Assembly: GCF_003260125.1 (NCBI RefSeq)
Contig: NZ_QHKO01000002.1
Coordinates: 124,001-188,000 of the forward strand
DNA length: 64,000 nt
Source of the DNA: Lujinxingia litoralis
GTDB taxonomy: Bacteria; Myxococcota_A; Bradymonadia; Bradymonadales; Bradymonadaceae
Reading direction: 5' to 3'
This document shows positions 47,481-55,613 of this stretch, in pieces. Under the pieces are notes generated by a model. The model saw only the letters and a program-made list of their open reading frames with translations. It did no database searches and was not told the DNA's origin. Both the position numbers and the translations under genes were made by a program. Within the stretch, counting starts at the first letter, position 1, and each line of letters starts with the position of its first letter.

Positions 47481-49130
47481 ATGCAATTTGACGCGAAGAA
47501 GTTGGGCTGGCCGCTGCTGGTGAGCGGTGCGCTTGCTCTTGGGGCCACCACGGCCTGCTCAGGAGATGATGGCGACCAGGGCGGTCAGGCCTGCGAGACG
47601 AACGCCGATTGTGAGGCTCCCAATGTGTGCCTGGAGACGGGCATCTGCGGCGTCGCTGACGAGGGCGACACCGGCGATGAGCCGGTGATCGAGGACGAAG
47701 ACTATGTCATCACGTACGTTCGTAGTTCCGTGGCATCCGGTCAGGGCTATGAACTGCGTCTTTTTGCCACCAGCGACGAGACCCATCATTCGCTGGTCCC
47801 CGAGAGCGCGGACTGTGCGCCGCCTAACCTGTGCGGGGTCACGCAGTCGCTCTCACATTTTGTGTATCTGGAACAGGTTGAAGGCGGCTTAAAGAATGTG
47901 TACGTCGCCTCGATCGATTCGGAGACCCTGGAAGTCAGCGGAGCTCTGGAGCTCTTTGTTGAGTCGGTCTTTGACGCGCGGGTGCGTGGCCAGGGCGTGG
48001 CGTATCTTGATGGCACGACCGCGTACTACAAAGCGATCGGTGGCGAGCCCCAGATCATCGGTGTAGTCGCCGAAGAAGGCGAGGGTGAGGAGTCTCCAAT
48101 TGTAGCGCACTGGGAGATTGACCCGGTCAGTGGTCGGACGGCGCTCTTTATGCCCACCCTGGAGACGGTCGACGTGCTCGTCGGGGAGCTGGGTACGCCG
48201 ATTGGCGCCGAAGACAATCTGGTGACGATCAGCGGCGCGAATTACCCCGGAGAGGCCGGAAGCTACTTCCTGGGAGTGTTGCCGACCGCGTTTAGCGCCG
48301 ATGGCAACCTGGTGGCGTTTCTCACCGTGGGGCCCAATGACTATCAGGAGTGTGGTTCCAACGCTGACTGCACCGGAACCGCTCAGCAGTGTGGAGATGC
48401 GAACCGCTGCACCGCGATTGAGCCGACGGTGAATATCATCGACATAAGCAATGCCGACAATCTGGGCGAAGCCTGCAGCTCCGATGCGGAATGCGGCCCG
48501 GTCCATCGTTGTGACACGTCGAATGATGACTACGATCGCGCGATGTGCATGCCTCAGCGCGTGGCCTATGGCCTTCCGAACTTCCCTTACCAGGGCGAGC
48601 CGATTCAGGCCGGCTGTGCCTGGACGAAGGAAGATGGTTCGTTTGCGTTCACCGACATTGATGATGTCATGAGTTTCGGAGCCGACGGTCGCCTCTATGT
48701 GACGGCGTCCCGGGAGTGTGTGCGCCCTCTGGGTGACCCGGCAGTGGAGGGGGCTGAGAACAACATCCCGCGCTCGGCCATTACGGTCATCGATCCTCAG
48801 ACTGGTACTTTTGAAGAGATCTTCGGCAACCTGGGCGCCGAGGACTTCGACGAGTCACGATGCTATGACGAACTGGAGCAGCAGGTCGACATCACCAACT
48901 GCGTGACGCGCCAGGTTAGCGCGCGGCTCTCGCCGGGGGGGAACGACCTGATTTTCTCGGCGACCAACCCCAATGTGGTCGATCCCGGTCTGGCCGACCG
49001 CATCTTTGATATGTGGAGCGTTAAGCGCAACGGCGAAGACCCGGTCTGGTTGACCCGTGAGCCTTCGACCTGGTCGGTGGTGACCTTCGGAGTGCATCCC
49101 GACCCGCGGGCCGCGACCGACGCCGAGTAA
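47481..49130 (+). CDS. Cys-repeat lipoprotein with propeller-like body
   Basis: The signal sequence ends 'GALALGATTAC' (C26; the -3 residue is not standard). An N-terminal Cys-rich repeat 'ACETNADCEAPNVCLETGICG' and later 'CGSNADCTGTAQQCG' and 'ACSSDAECGPVHRCD' match the Dickkopf-like modules of the lipoprotein at 9186-10301. The intervening body ('AVAYLDGTTAYYKAIGGEP', 'LSPGGNDLIFSATNP') is beta-rich and resembles TolB-like or propeller repeats. AAGGAG lies upstream of ATG 47481. It is 549 residues and probably a surface lipoprotein of unknown role. A strong terminator follows. Confidence 0.75.
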   Translation: MQFDAKKLGWPLLVSGALALGATTACSGDDGDQGGQACETNADCEAPNVCLETGICGVADEGDTGDEPVIEDEDYVITYVRSSVASGQGYELRLFATSDETHHSLVPESADCAPPNLCGVTQSLSHFVYLEQVEGGLKNVYVASIDSETLEVSGALELFVESVFDARVRGQGVAYLDGTTAYYKAIGGEPQIIGVVAEEGEGEESPIVAHWEIDPVSGRTALFMPTLETVDVLVGELGTPIGAEDNLVTISGANYPGEAGSYFLGVLPTAFSADGNLVAFLTVGPNDYQECGSNADCTGTAQQCGDANRCTAIEPTVNIIDISNADNLGEACSSDAECGPVHRCDTSNDDYDRAMCMPQRVAYGLPNFPYQGEPIQAGCAWTKEDGSFAFTDIDDVMSFGADGRLYVTASRECVRPLGDPAVEGAENNIPRSAITVIDPQTGTFEEIFGNLGAEDFDESRCYDELEQQVDITNCVTRQVSARLSPGGNDLIFSATNPNVVDPGLADRIFDMWSVKRNGEDPVWLTREPSTWSVVTFGVHPDPRAATDAE

Positions 49131-49153
49131 GGCGGCTGTTGAGGCGCTAAAGA

Positions 49154-49187
49154 AAACGCCGCGCTCCCGATGGGGAGCGCGGCGTTT
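49154..49187. terminator. Rho-independent terminator between convergent genes
   Basis: A 15-bp perfect stem (AAACGCCGCGCTCCC at 49154-49168 against 49173-49187) with loop GATG ends in a short T-run. It is placed between the Cys-repeat lipoprotein and the RHH gene on the other strand. Confidence 0.88.
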
Positions 49188-49231
49188 CTCGTTCTTGCTC
49201 ATGATATCAGAACGACCGGTGCGTCGGCACC

Positions 49232-49426
49232 TTAGTCCTGTTCGTCTTCCTCGCCCTGCAGGAAGTCATTGGCGGCGGGGAATTGTTTAATGGTGTCGCG
49301 CGCGATTTCCCAGGCTTTCTGCACGACCCAGGACATGGAGCGGTCCTGTCGCAGCGACTCTTCGCGAATTTCGTCGAGGTAGTCTTCGGGGAAATAGAGG
49401 CTCTGTTTGCGCTTATCGCTGGCCAT
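49232..49426 (-). CDS. Small ribbon-helix-helix protein (CopG-like), paralogue of 38397-38585
   Basis: This 64-residue protein, 'MASDKRKQSLYFPEDYLDEI', then 'REESLRQDRSMSWVVQKAWEIAR', shares the strand-helix pattern and the 'LRQDRSxSW...AW..AR' core with the RHH protein at 38397-38585. The acidic tail 'LQGEEDEQD' is unique. ATG 49426 has no clear Shine-Dalgarno, and a TTG at 49462 is in frame. It probably forms a DNA-binding dimer; the target is unknown. Confidence 0.72.
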   Translation of the reverse strand: MASDKRKQSLYFPEDYLDEIREESLRQDRSMSWVVQKAWEIARDTIKQFPAANDFLQGEEDEQD

Positions 49427-49551
49427 GACAACTCGCTCGTCGGTGTGGTTATCCCGGTTCAAATGTAGCCAATGCTCGCACTATAGCTGCGTCAGCTTCC
49501 CCTTGCCAGTGCGTTTGCTGGCTCGGGAGGGGAGGCTTGTAGGTGGGAGCA

Positions 49552-50838
49552 TCAGTCGTTGCTCTGATCGACAAATACCAGAGTGCCGAAGAGGTTCACA
49601 TCATGGAAGTCTCGTCTGGGACGAGTGCTCCATCCGTAGGCGAAGGTCTTATCGTCACTGGGGCGGTCAAAGCGGTAGAGGTTGGCCCGCCAGGTCGTCC
49701 CGGAGGGCGGCGCGCCGTCGACTCCGGGAAGCTCCTTAAGAGGGATGCGCACTTCGACGGACCAGAAGCTGTCTTTTTGACCTTCGTCATTGAGGCTCCC
49801 TTCGACGTGCGCGGCCGATTCCAGGCCCTGCATCGTGAAGGGTTTGGCGGCGGCGATATCCTGGTTGCGGCTCTTGCTGCGGGTGCCCGGGCGGTGCGGG
49901 AAGAGCGCATCAAAGACGACGTTACGAGGACTAAACTGCAACTCGACGTAGGCGGCATCGGGGCCCCCCGGCGCGATGAAAAACTCGAAGACCTCCTCGG
50001 TCCATAACGAGGCATCGCGACCGGAGAGCGTCGCCCAGACATGCTCATCCTGGAGGTAGGCGCCTACGTAGAGGTAGGTGTCGTCGTAGGCGAGCTTGAC
50101 GGTGCTTTCGTAGGCGGCGCGGGAGTTAAAACCCTCGATGGTCAGAGCTTTTAGTTCGCTCCACAGGGCTTCATTGAGCTTGCCGTCGAGAGTGAGTGTT
50201 TCGCTCTGCTCGTTGCGGAGTTTATGAACTTCGTAACGGGGCAGGGTGGAGGTGTCGACGGGCACGCCATCGATGTTGAGGCGCGGTCCGATAGCTCGCC
50301 GGTCGTCGGTGATGCTTTTGCCCTGAACCTCGGCACGCACATCGTCGCGGAACAAGCCGATATAAGGCAGTGCTTCGCCGCGTGGGAAGTCTTCGCGCAG
50401 TTTAACCGTCTGTTGGTCACGGATGATCTGCCCCTCTTTCCACAGAGGGGTGCGGAAGAGGTCTCCCACCGGGTAGTGATCCAGGTTCTGCCGCAAGGGC
50501 TGAGACTGGGAGTCGAAGTGCACAAAGATCTTCCAGTCGCGCTCCACATCCTGGAGCGCTCGCCAGTACCAGGTGAAGGTCACCTCCTGGCCGGCCTTGA
50601 GCTCGCCATCAATATCGAGTCCGATGAGCTCAATGGTGTCGTCGTACGTTGCGCCAATCGGGTACTTCGGCGTGGGCGCTTCTTCCAGAATATGTTCCCG
50701 CACCTGGCTCCATTGCTCCTGGGTGAGCACCACACGGGGCTCACTGCTCTGACAGGCCGTGCACAGGGTGCCGGTGGCCAGCGCCAGCGAGACGAGCCAG
50801 GGCCCGGAGTGCCGAAAACAACGTGGTTTGGAAGCCAT
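49552..50838 (-). CDS. Lipoprotein with CBM9/DOMON-like C-terminal domain
   Basis: The signal peptide ends near 'GTLCTAC' (C29 possible lipidation). A first beta-rich domain ('ELKAGQEVTFTWYWRALQDVERDWKIFVHFD', 'LPYIGLFRDDVRA') precedes a C-terminal domain (about 210-425) with 'LDGKLNEALWSELKALTIEGF', 'YDDTYLYVGAYLQDEHVWATL', 'VFEFFIAPGG', 'AYVELQFSPRNVVFDALF' and 'WSVEVRIPLKELPG', diagnostic of family-9 carbohydrate-binding-like domains, whose ligands include sugars and haem. No enzyme domain is attached. The function may be ligand binding at the envelope. Confidence 0.8.
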   Translation of the reverse strand: MASKPRCFRHSGPWLVSLALATGTLCTACQSSEPRVVLTQEQWSQVREHILEEAPTPKYPIGATYDDTIELIGLDIDGELKAGQEVTFTWYWRALQDVERDWKIFVHFDSQSQPLRQNLDHYPVGDLFRTPLWKEGQIIRDQQTVKLREDFPRGEALPYIGLFRDDVRAEVQGKSITDDRRAIGPRLNIDGVPVDTSTLPRYEVHKLRNEQSETLTLDGKLNEALWSELKALTIEGFNSRAAYESTVKLAYDDTYLYVGAYLQDEHVWATLSGRDASLWTEEVFEFFIAPGGPDAAYVELQFSPRNVVFDALFPHRPGTRSKSRNQDIAAAKPFTMQGLESAAHVEGSLNDEGQKDSFWSVEVRIPLKELPGVDGAPPSGTTWRANLYRFDRPSDDKTFAYGWSTRPRRDFHDVNLFGTLVFVDQSND

Positions 50839-51043
50839 AGCAAATTCCTTATCGTCAGGGATGCCGCGCTGATGGCGAGCGGATGCATACAGGTTGGCAG
50901 GGATGCGAAACCTAGCGCAGGGCCACCTGCGGATGCAACGTGGCCTGGCGAGAATTGGCCAGCCCCTCTGAAGTGTGCTACCTGACAGCGCCGGCGCCTT
51001 TGAGGCGCGATATCAACGAACACGCGAGACAAGAGGTCAGGCG

Positions 51044-52477
51044 ATGACAGACGGGTTAGGGCGAGTGCATATGCTGGGGATTGGTGGCATCGGAGTCTCG
51101 GCGGTTGCGCGCATTTTACATGCGCGCGGCGTGCAGGTGACCGGCTCCGATGTTCGGGAAAGTTCCATCACCGAGGCCTTGCGCTCCGAAGGGATGGATG
51201 TGGTCATTGGCCACGATCCTAAAAACGTCGAAGGCGCCGACCTGGTGGTGGTTTCCACGGCCATTCCCGAGGAAAACGTGGAGCTGGTCGCTGCGCGTGA
51301 GGCGGGCATCCCCGTGGAGCACCGCTCCTCGATTCTGGCGAAGCTGCTCCGTGGCTACCGCACGATTGGGGTCACCGGCACCCATGGCAAAGGCACGGTA
51401 TCGTCGATGATCGCCTGGATCATGGAGTGTGCCGGCCTGGAGCCGGGCTTTGTGATCGGTGGGATGCTGAACAACTTCGGGGTCAATGCTCGTGACACCG
51501 GTGGCGAGTGGATGGTGGTTGAAGTCGATGAGAGCGATGGCTCTCACCACAACATCGAGTGCGACTACGTCGCCTGTAACTTCCTGGAGCTCGACCACCT
51601 CAATTATTATGAGGGGCTCGACGATATCATCGGCAAGATGGCGACCTTCTTGGAATCGAATACTCGCCTCAAAGAGGCCTTTGTAAACCTGGACTGCGCG
51701 GGGAATCGGCAGCTGGTCGAGCAGGTGGCGTTGCGTCCTACGGGCTATTCGATGGAGCACCAGGCGGAGTTTCGCGGCGAGCTTATCGACAAGGGGCAGC
51801 TCCCAATTCGCTTTCGCGGCTATCACCGCGATGAAGTCATGGGGGAGTGGGAACTCAACCTTCCGGGGCGCTACAATGTGGTGAACGCGATGGGAGCCGT
51901 GGCCGTGGCGCGCCGCATTGGCATTTCGCCCGAGGTCATCGGTCAGGCGCTGGCGACCTATAAAGGGCTGGAGAATCGATTCACCATCGCTCACGGCGGC
52001 GGGGTGACCATCGTCAAAGACTACATCAGTCACCCCACGGGGATAAAAAAGGTGCTGGAGTCGGCCCGTGACCTGGTGGATGGGCGGCTGGTCAGTGTGT
52101 TTAAGCCCTATCGCTACACCCTGATCAAGTATCTCAAAGATGAGTATGGCGAGGCCTTTCAGGGCAGTGATGAGGTCATCATCACCACGATGTACGCCGC
52201 GGAAGAAGATCCTATCCCCGGGATTAACACCCAGACGGTGGTCGATCGCATTGAGGCCAACGGTCTGAATGTGACCTTCATCCCGAAACAACCCGATATC
52301 AACGCCTACCTGCTCGAGACGCTGGAGCCCGGCGACAAAGTGATCTTTTTCGGTGGGGATGACTTCTTCCGTCAGGCCGACCAGATTCTGGCCGAGCTGG
52401 CGCTGCGCGCCGGCGAGACGGAACACGACGAAGAGCCGCAGCCGCGCTTTGATGGCCCGCTCAACGAAGGGGAGTAA
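51044..52477 (+). CDS. MurC-like Mur ligase (divergent UDP-MurNAc:L-alanine ligase)
   Basis: The protein has MurC-type domains: N-terminal 'VHMLGIGGIGVSAVARIL', a central ATPase domain and a C-terminal domain with 'LVSVFKPYRYTLIKYLKDEYGEAFQGSDEVIITTMYAAEEDPIPG'. Several signature positions are changed: the P-loop reads 'GTHGKGTVSSM' (112-122) against GTHGKTTT, 'NFLELDHLNYYEG' replaces the usual TNIDADHMD, and 'KDYISHPTG' (325-333) replaces DDYAHHPTE. It may be the housekeeping MurC of a divergent lineage or a paralogue with another substrate. ATG 51044 has AGAGG upstream; length 477. murD follows after 3 bases. Confidence 0.75.
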   Translation: MTDGLGRVHMLGIGGIGVSAVARILHARGVQVTGSDVRESSITEALRSEGMDVVIGHDPKNVEGADLVVVSTAIPEENVELVAAREAGIPVEHRSSILAKLLRGYRTIGVTGTHGKGTVSSMIAWIMECAGLEPGFVIGGMLNNFGVNARDTGGEWMVVEVDESDGSHHNIECDYVACNFLELDHLNYYEGLDDIIGKMATFLESNTRLKEAFVNLDCAGNRQLVEQVALRPTGYSMEHQAEFRGELIDKGQLPIRFRGYHRDEVMGEWELNLPGRYNVVNAMGAVAVARRIGISPEVIGQALATYKGLENRFTIAHGGGVTIVKDYISHPTGIKKVLESARDLVDGRLVSVFKPYRYTLIKYLKDEYGEAFQGSDEVIITTMYAAEEDPIPGINTQTVVDRIEANGLNVTFIPKQPDINAYLLETLEPGDKVIFFGGDDFFRQADQILAELALRAGETEHDEEPQPRFDGPLNEGE

Positions 52478-52480
52478 GCG

Positions 52481-53866
52481 ATGCGTGAGCAGTGGTTGAA
52501 GCAGGAGCGTTTTGCGGTCTGGGGAGCCGGCGTCAGTGGGGTGGCAGCGGCCAACCTGCTCGCGCGTCGCGGTAAAGAAGTGGTGCTCAGCGACATCAAA
52601 ACGCTGGACGAACTTGAAGACGTGGCCGAACGACTGCATAGCGCGGTACGCCTGGTCGGCGGCGAGAATTATCTGGGTGAGAGTCAGGTGATTGTGGCGT
52701 CTCCCGGGATGAAGCCTGCGCATCCGGACTTTGAGAGAGCGCGCGCGCAGGGTTGCGCGATCATCTCAGAGGTGGAGCTGGCCTATGATGCCAGCCAGGC
52801 GCGCTGGATCGGCATCACCGGCACCGATGGCAAGACCACGACGACCTCGCTGGTGGGGCAGATGCTCCAGCAGGCCGACGTGGAGCATGTGGTCGCCGGT
52901 AATATCGGCCTGCCCCTCTGCGCGGTGGTCGAGACGCTGGGGCCGGAGGCGGTGGTCGTGGCCGAACTCAGCGCCTTTCAACTCTGGAGCTGCCATCATC
53001 TGCAGCCGCTTGCAGCCGCGATTACGAACGTGGCCGCCGATCACCTGGATTACTTTGAGAGCTTTGCGGACTACGCCCAGGCCAAGTTGCGTATATTTGA
53101 GTTGCAGCGTGGGGAAGGCAGCGCCGTGGTGCCGATGCGCGATCGCTTGGTGCGCAAGTCGCTGCGAGAGCCTCAAGGGCAACGCATCATCGGTTTCTCG
53201 GACCGGCCGGAAGATGTGGCGCCGCTGGATGAGGCCGTGTGGTTCGACGGGGATCAGGGATGGGCGCGCGAAGAAGAGGGCGTGGACATCTGCTGGTTGG
53301 AGTCCTTTGATGAGACGGAACTCTTTGGCTCGCACAATCAGCTGAACCTGGCCTGTGCCGCCGCGCTCGCCAGAAGCGTGGGGGTGAGTTGGGCGCATAT
53401 TGTGGAGGCTGCGCTTAGTTTTGAGCCGCTGGCCCATCGCATGGAGTTTGTGGGGGAAGGCAACGAGGTGAGCTTTGTGGATGACTCTAAGGCCACCAAC
53501 GCTCATGCCTCACTGGCCGGGCTGCAGAACCTGGAGGCGGGCTTTGTGGTGATTGCCGGCGGCGTCGACAAGGGGTTGGACTTGCGGAGCTGGGCGAAGT
53601 ACGTCGCGCGCGAGGCCGGCGCGGTGGTGCTCCTTGGCCAGATTTCCGAGCGCATGCGCACCGAGTTGGAAGGGGCCGGCGCAGCGAAGATTCGCAGTGC
53701 AGAATCGATGGAAAACGCCGTGGAGCAGGCCTTTAAAATGGCCAGGCCGGGGAGCACTGTTGTGCTCAGCCCGGCCTGTTCCAGCTTTGATATGTTCGAG
53801 AGCTATGCGCATCGCGGCCGGGAGTTTCAGGCGGCCGTCGAGCGTCTGATCAGCTCTCTGCCATGA
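52481..53866 (+). CDS. murD: UDP-N-acetylmuramoyl-L-alanine--D-glutamate ligase
   Basis: MurD adds D-Glu to UDP-MurNAc-L-Ala. It carries the ATP loop 'ITGTDGKTTTT', 'NVAADHLDYFESF', 'HRMEFVG' and 'FVDDSKATNAHASLAGL', which are typical of MurD, and an N-terminal Rossmann-like domain ('VWGAGVSGVAAANLLARRGKEVVLSD'). At 461 residues the length is normal. The gene starts 3 bases after the MurC-like gene, so they are translationally coupled. The neighbours expected in the dcw cluster (mraY, murG, ftsW) are absent here. Its 3' end overlaps the convergent biotin-carrier gene by 17 bases. Confidence 0.93.
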   Translation: MREQWLKQERFAVWGAGVSGVAAANLLARRGKEVVLSDIKTLDELEDVAERLHSAVRLVGGENYLGESQVIVASPGMKPAHPDFERARAQGCAIISEVELAYDASQARWIGITGTDGKTTTTSLVGQMLQQADVEHVVAGNIGLPLCAVVETLGPEAVVVAELSAFQLWSCHHLQPLAAAITNVAADHLDYFESFADYAQAKLRIFELQRGEGSAVVPMRDRLVRKSLREPQGQRIIGFSDRPEDVAPLDEAVWFDGDQGWAREEEGVDICWLESFDETELFGSHNQLNLACAAALARSVGVSWAHIVEAALSFEPLAHRMEFVGEGNEVSFVDDSKATNAHASLAGLQNLEAGFVVIAGGVDKGLDLRSWAKYVAREAGAVVLLGQISERMRTELEGAGAAKIRSAESMENAVEQAFKMARPGSTVVLSPACSSFDMFESYAHRGREFQAAVERLISSLP

Positions 53867-54071
53867 TCACCAGCACCTGATCTTCTTCAACAGCATCGCC
53901 CTCTTTGATACGGATCTCTTTGACGATTCCGTCACAGGGGGCGGGCACCGGCATTTCCATCTTCATGGATTCCAGGATGACGAGATCATCGTCTTCTTCG
54001 ACCTCTTCGCCGATCTCGACTTCGATCTTCCAGACGGTGCCGGTGATATGCGCGCGGACTTCTTCAGCCAT
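53850..54071 (-). CDS. Biotin/lipoyl-attachment carrier protein (BCCP-like)
   Basis: This 73-residue single domain has the attachment motif 'ESMKME' with the biotinylated lysine at K37 and the surrounding 'TGTVWKIEVEIGEEVEEDDDLVILE' and 'PVPAPCDGIVKEIRIKEGDAVEEDQVLV' halves. It is a minimal carrier of the type used by acyl-CoA carboxylases. AAGGAG lies just upstream of its ATG. Biotin carboxylase is encoded 96 bases upstream on the same strand, so both likely belong to one carboxylase; no carboxyltransferase gene is nearby. Its end overlaps murD. Confidence 0.88.
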   Translation of the reverse strand: MAEEVRAHITGTVWKIEVEIGEEVEEDDDLVILESMKMEMPVPAPCDGIVKEIRIKEGDAVEEDQVLVIMAES

Positions 54072-54167
54072 CTCTTTCTCCTTCCAGTCATCAATGGGGT
54101 AAGTGGGCTCCGTGGGGAGGTGGAGGTCTTCGCACGGAGCGCCGTATTTTTCCAGTCGTGAGTGCGC

Positions 54168-55508
54168 TCAGCGCTTCTCCAGCCAGCCGGTGTGCACGTC
54201 GCCGGCCAGGTAGTCGGCATCGTCCATCAGCTCCAGGTGCATCTGCAGGTTGGTGGTCAGCCCGCCGATGTTCATCTCGCCAAGGGCCGCTTTCATGCGG
54301 GCGATGGCCTGTGGGCGATCGGGAGCATGTACGATGAGCTTGGCGATGAGCGGATCGTAGTAGGGGGTGACGGCCCAGTTGGCCATCACGCCGCTGTCGA
54401 GACGAACGCCTTCGCCCTGGGGGGGCGTCCAGGTGGTGATGGTGCCCGGGGCCGGCATGAACATCTTCTCGGGATTTTCGGCGTAGATGCGGCACTCAAT
54501 GGCATGGCCATCAATGCTGAGTTCGCTCTGCGCGAGCGTGAGTTCCTCGCCGGCCGCAATGCGAAGCTGCCACTCCACAAGGTCGAGCCCGGCGATCATT
54601 TCGGTGACCGGGTGTTCGACCTGCAGGCGAGTGTTCATCTCAATGAAGTAGAAGTTGCCGGCTTCGTCGGCGATGAACTCTACGGTGCCTGCGTTGGTGT
54701 ATTCGCTGGCGCGCACCAGCGCCAGAGCGGCGTCTGCCATGCGCTCGCGCAGGCCAGGATGGCGAGAGACCAGCGGGGAAGGGGCCTCTTCGATGACCTT
54801 CTGGTGGCGACGCTGCACGCTGCACTCGCGCTCAAAGAGGTGCAGGGCGTTGCCATGGTGGTCGGCGAGCACCTGAATCTCGATATGGCGCGGGTTCTCA
54901 ATGTAGCGCTCCAGGTAGAAGCTCGGGTCGCCAAAGGCCGACTCCGCGCGTCGTACCGAGGCCTTGATGGCCTTGCGCAACTTCTTCTCGTTGGTCGCCA
55001 GGTTCATGCCGATGCCGCCACCACCGGCGGAGGCTTTGACGAGCACGGGGTAGCCGATGGTCTCGGCCAGGGCAATAGCGGCGTCTTCGTCGGCGACTAC
55101 GCCGTCGGAGCCGGGAACAACCGGCACCCCGGCGTTCTGAGCGAACTCGCGAGCGCGAGCCTTATCGCCCATCAGTTCCATGACTTCGGCGCGGGGGCCG
55201 ATAAAGGTGATGCCGGCGGCTTCGACCGCGTGCACAAACTCGGCGTTTTCGCTCAAGAGTCCGTAGCCGGGGTGAATCGCATCGACGCCGGCCTCTCGGG
55301 CGACCTCCAGAATGCGCTCGGCGTTGAGGTAGCTCTTTGTCACGTGAGCCGGCCCGATAAGGTAGGCCTCGTCGGCGATTTGCGTATGCGGTGCGCCTTC
55401 GTCGGCCTCGCTGTAGACGGCGACCGTGCGAATGCCCATGCGTTTGCAGGTGCGGGCGATGCGAGCGGCAATCTCACCGCGGTTGGCGATCAGGACAGCG
55501 TTAAACAT
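54168..55508 (-). CDS. accC: Biotin carboxylase subunit
   Basis: This ATP-grasp enzyme carboxylates carrier-bound biotin with bicarbonate. The 446 residues match the family: 'MFNAVLIANRGEIAARIARTC', 'AIHPGYGLLSENAEF', 'VLVKASAGGGGIGM', 'ERECSVQRRHQKVIEEAPSP', 'FIEMNTRLQVEHPVTEMI' and 'GHAIECRIYAENP'. The start at ATG 55508 has AAGGAG 8 bases upstream. The carrier follows, so this is an acyl-CoA carboxylase (acetyl-, propionyl- or other); the acyl substrate is set by the missing carboxyltransferase. The gene symbol is assigned by similarity only. Confidence 0.9.
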   Translation of the reverse strand: MFNAVLIANRGEIAARIARTCKRMGIRTVAVYSEADEGAPHTQIADEAYLIGPAHVTKSYLNAERILEVAREAGVDAIHPGYGLLSENAEFVHAVEAAGITFIGPRAEVMELMGDKARAREFAQNAGVPVVPGSDGVVADEDAAIALAETIGYPVLVKASAGGGGIGMNLATNEKKLRKAIKASVRRAESAFGDPSFYLERYIENPRHIEIQVLADHHGNALHLFERECSVQRRHQKVIEEAPSPLVSRHPGLRERMADAALALVRASEYTNAGTVEFIADEAGNFYFIEMNTRLQVEHPVTEMIAGLDLVEWQLRIAAGEELTLAQSELSIDGHAIECRIYAENPEKMFMPAPGTITTWTPPQGEGVRLDSGVMANWAVTPYYDPLIAKLIVHAPDRPQAIARMKAALGEMNIGGLTTNLQMHLELMDDADYLAGDVHTGWLEKR

Positions 55509-55613
55509 CAGCGAGCTCCTTGAATCATAAAAGAGGTGGCACACGAAGATATGATGCTGGCGAGGTAGCACGGTGCGGCAAGGGTGGTCAAAGCTCTCGG
55601 GCTCCGGGGGCGC

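Noticed and set aside
51116..52723. 535-residue minus-strand frame opposite the MurC-like and murD genes
   Set aside because: It lies within well-supported Mur ligase genes and has shadow-type composition.
54107..54140. GCTCCGTG/CACGGAGC stem with a nearby T-run between the biotin-carrier and biotin-carboxylase genes
   Set aside because: On the minus strand, where these genes are read, there is no T-run; the loop is 18 bases and the stem only 8, so I do not call it a terminator.
54162..55523. 453-residue plus-strand frame opposite the biotin carboxylase gene
   Set aside because: The minus frame has complete ATP-grasp motifs; this is its mirror.
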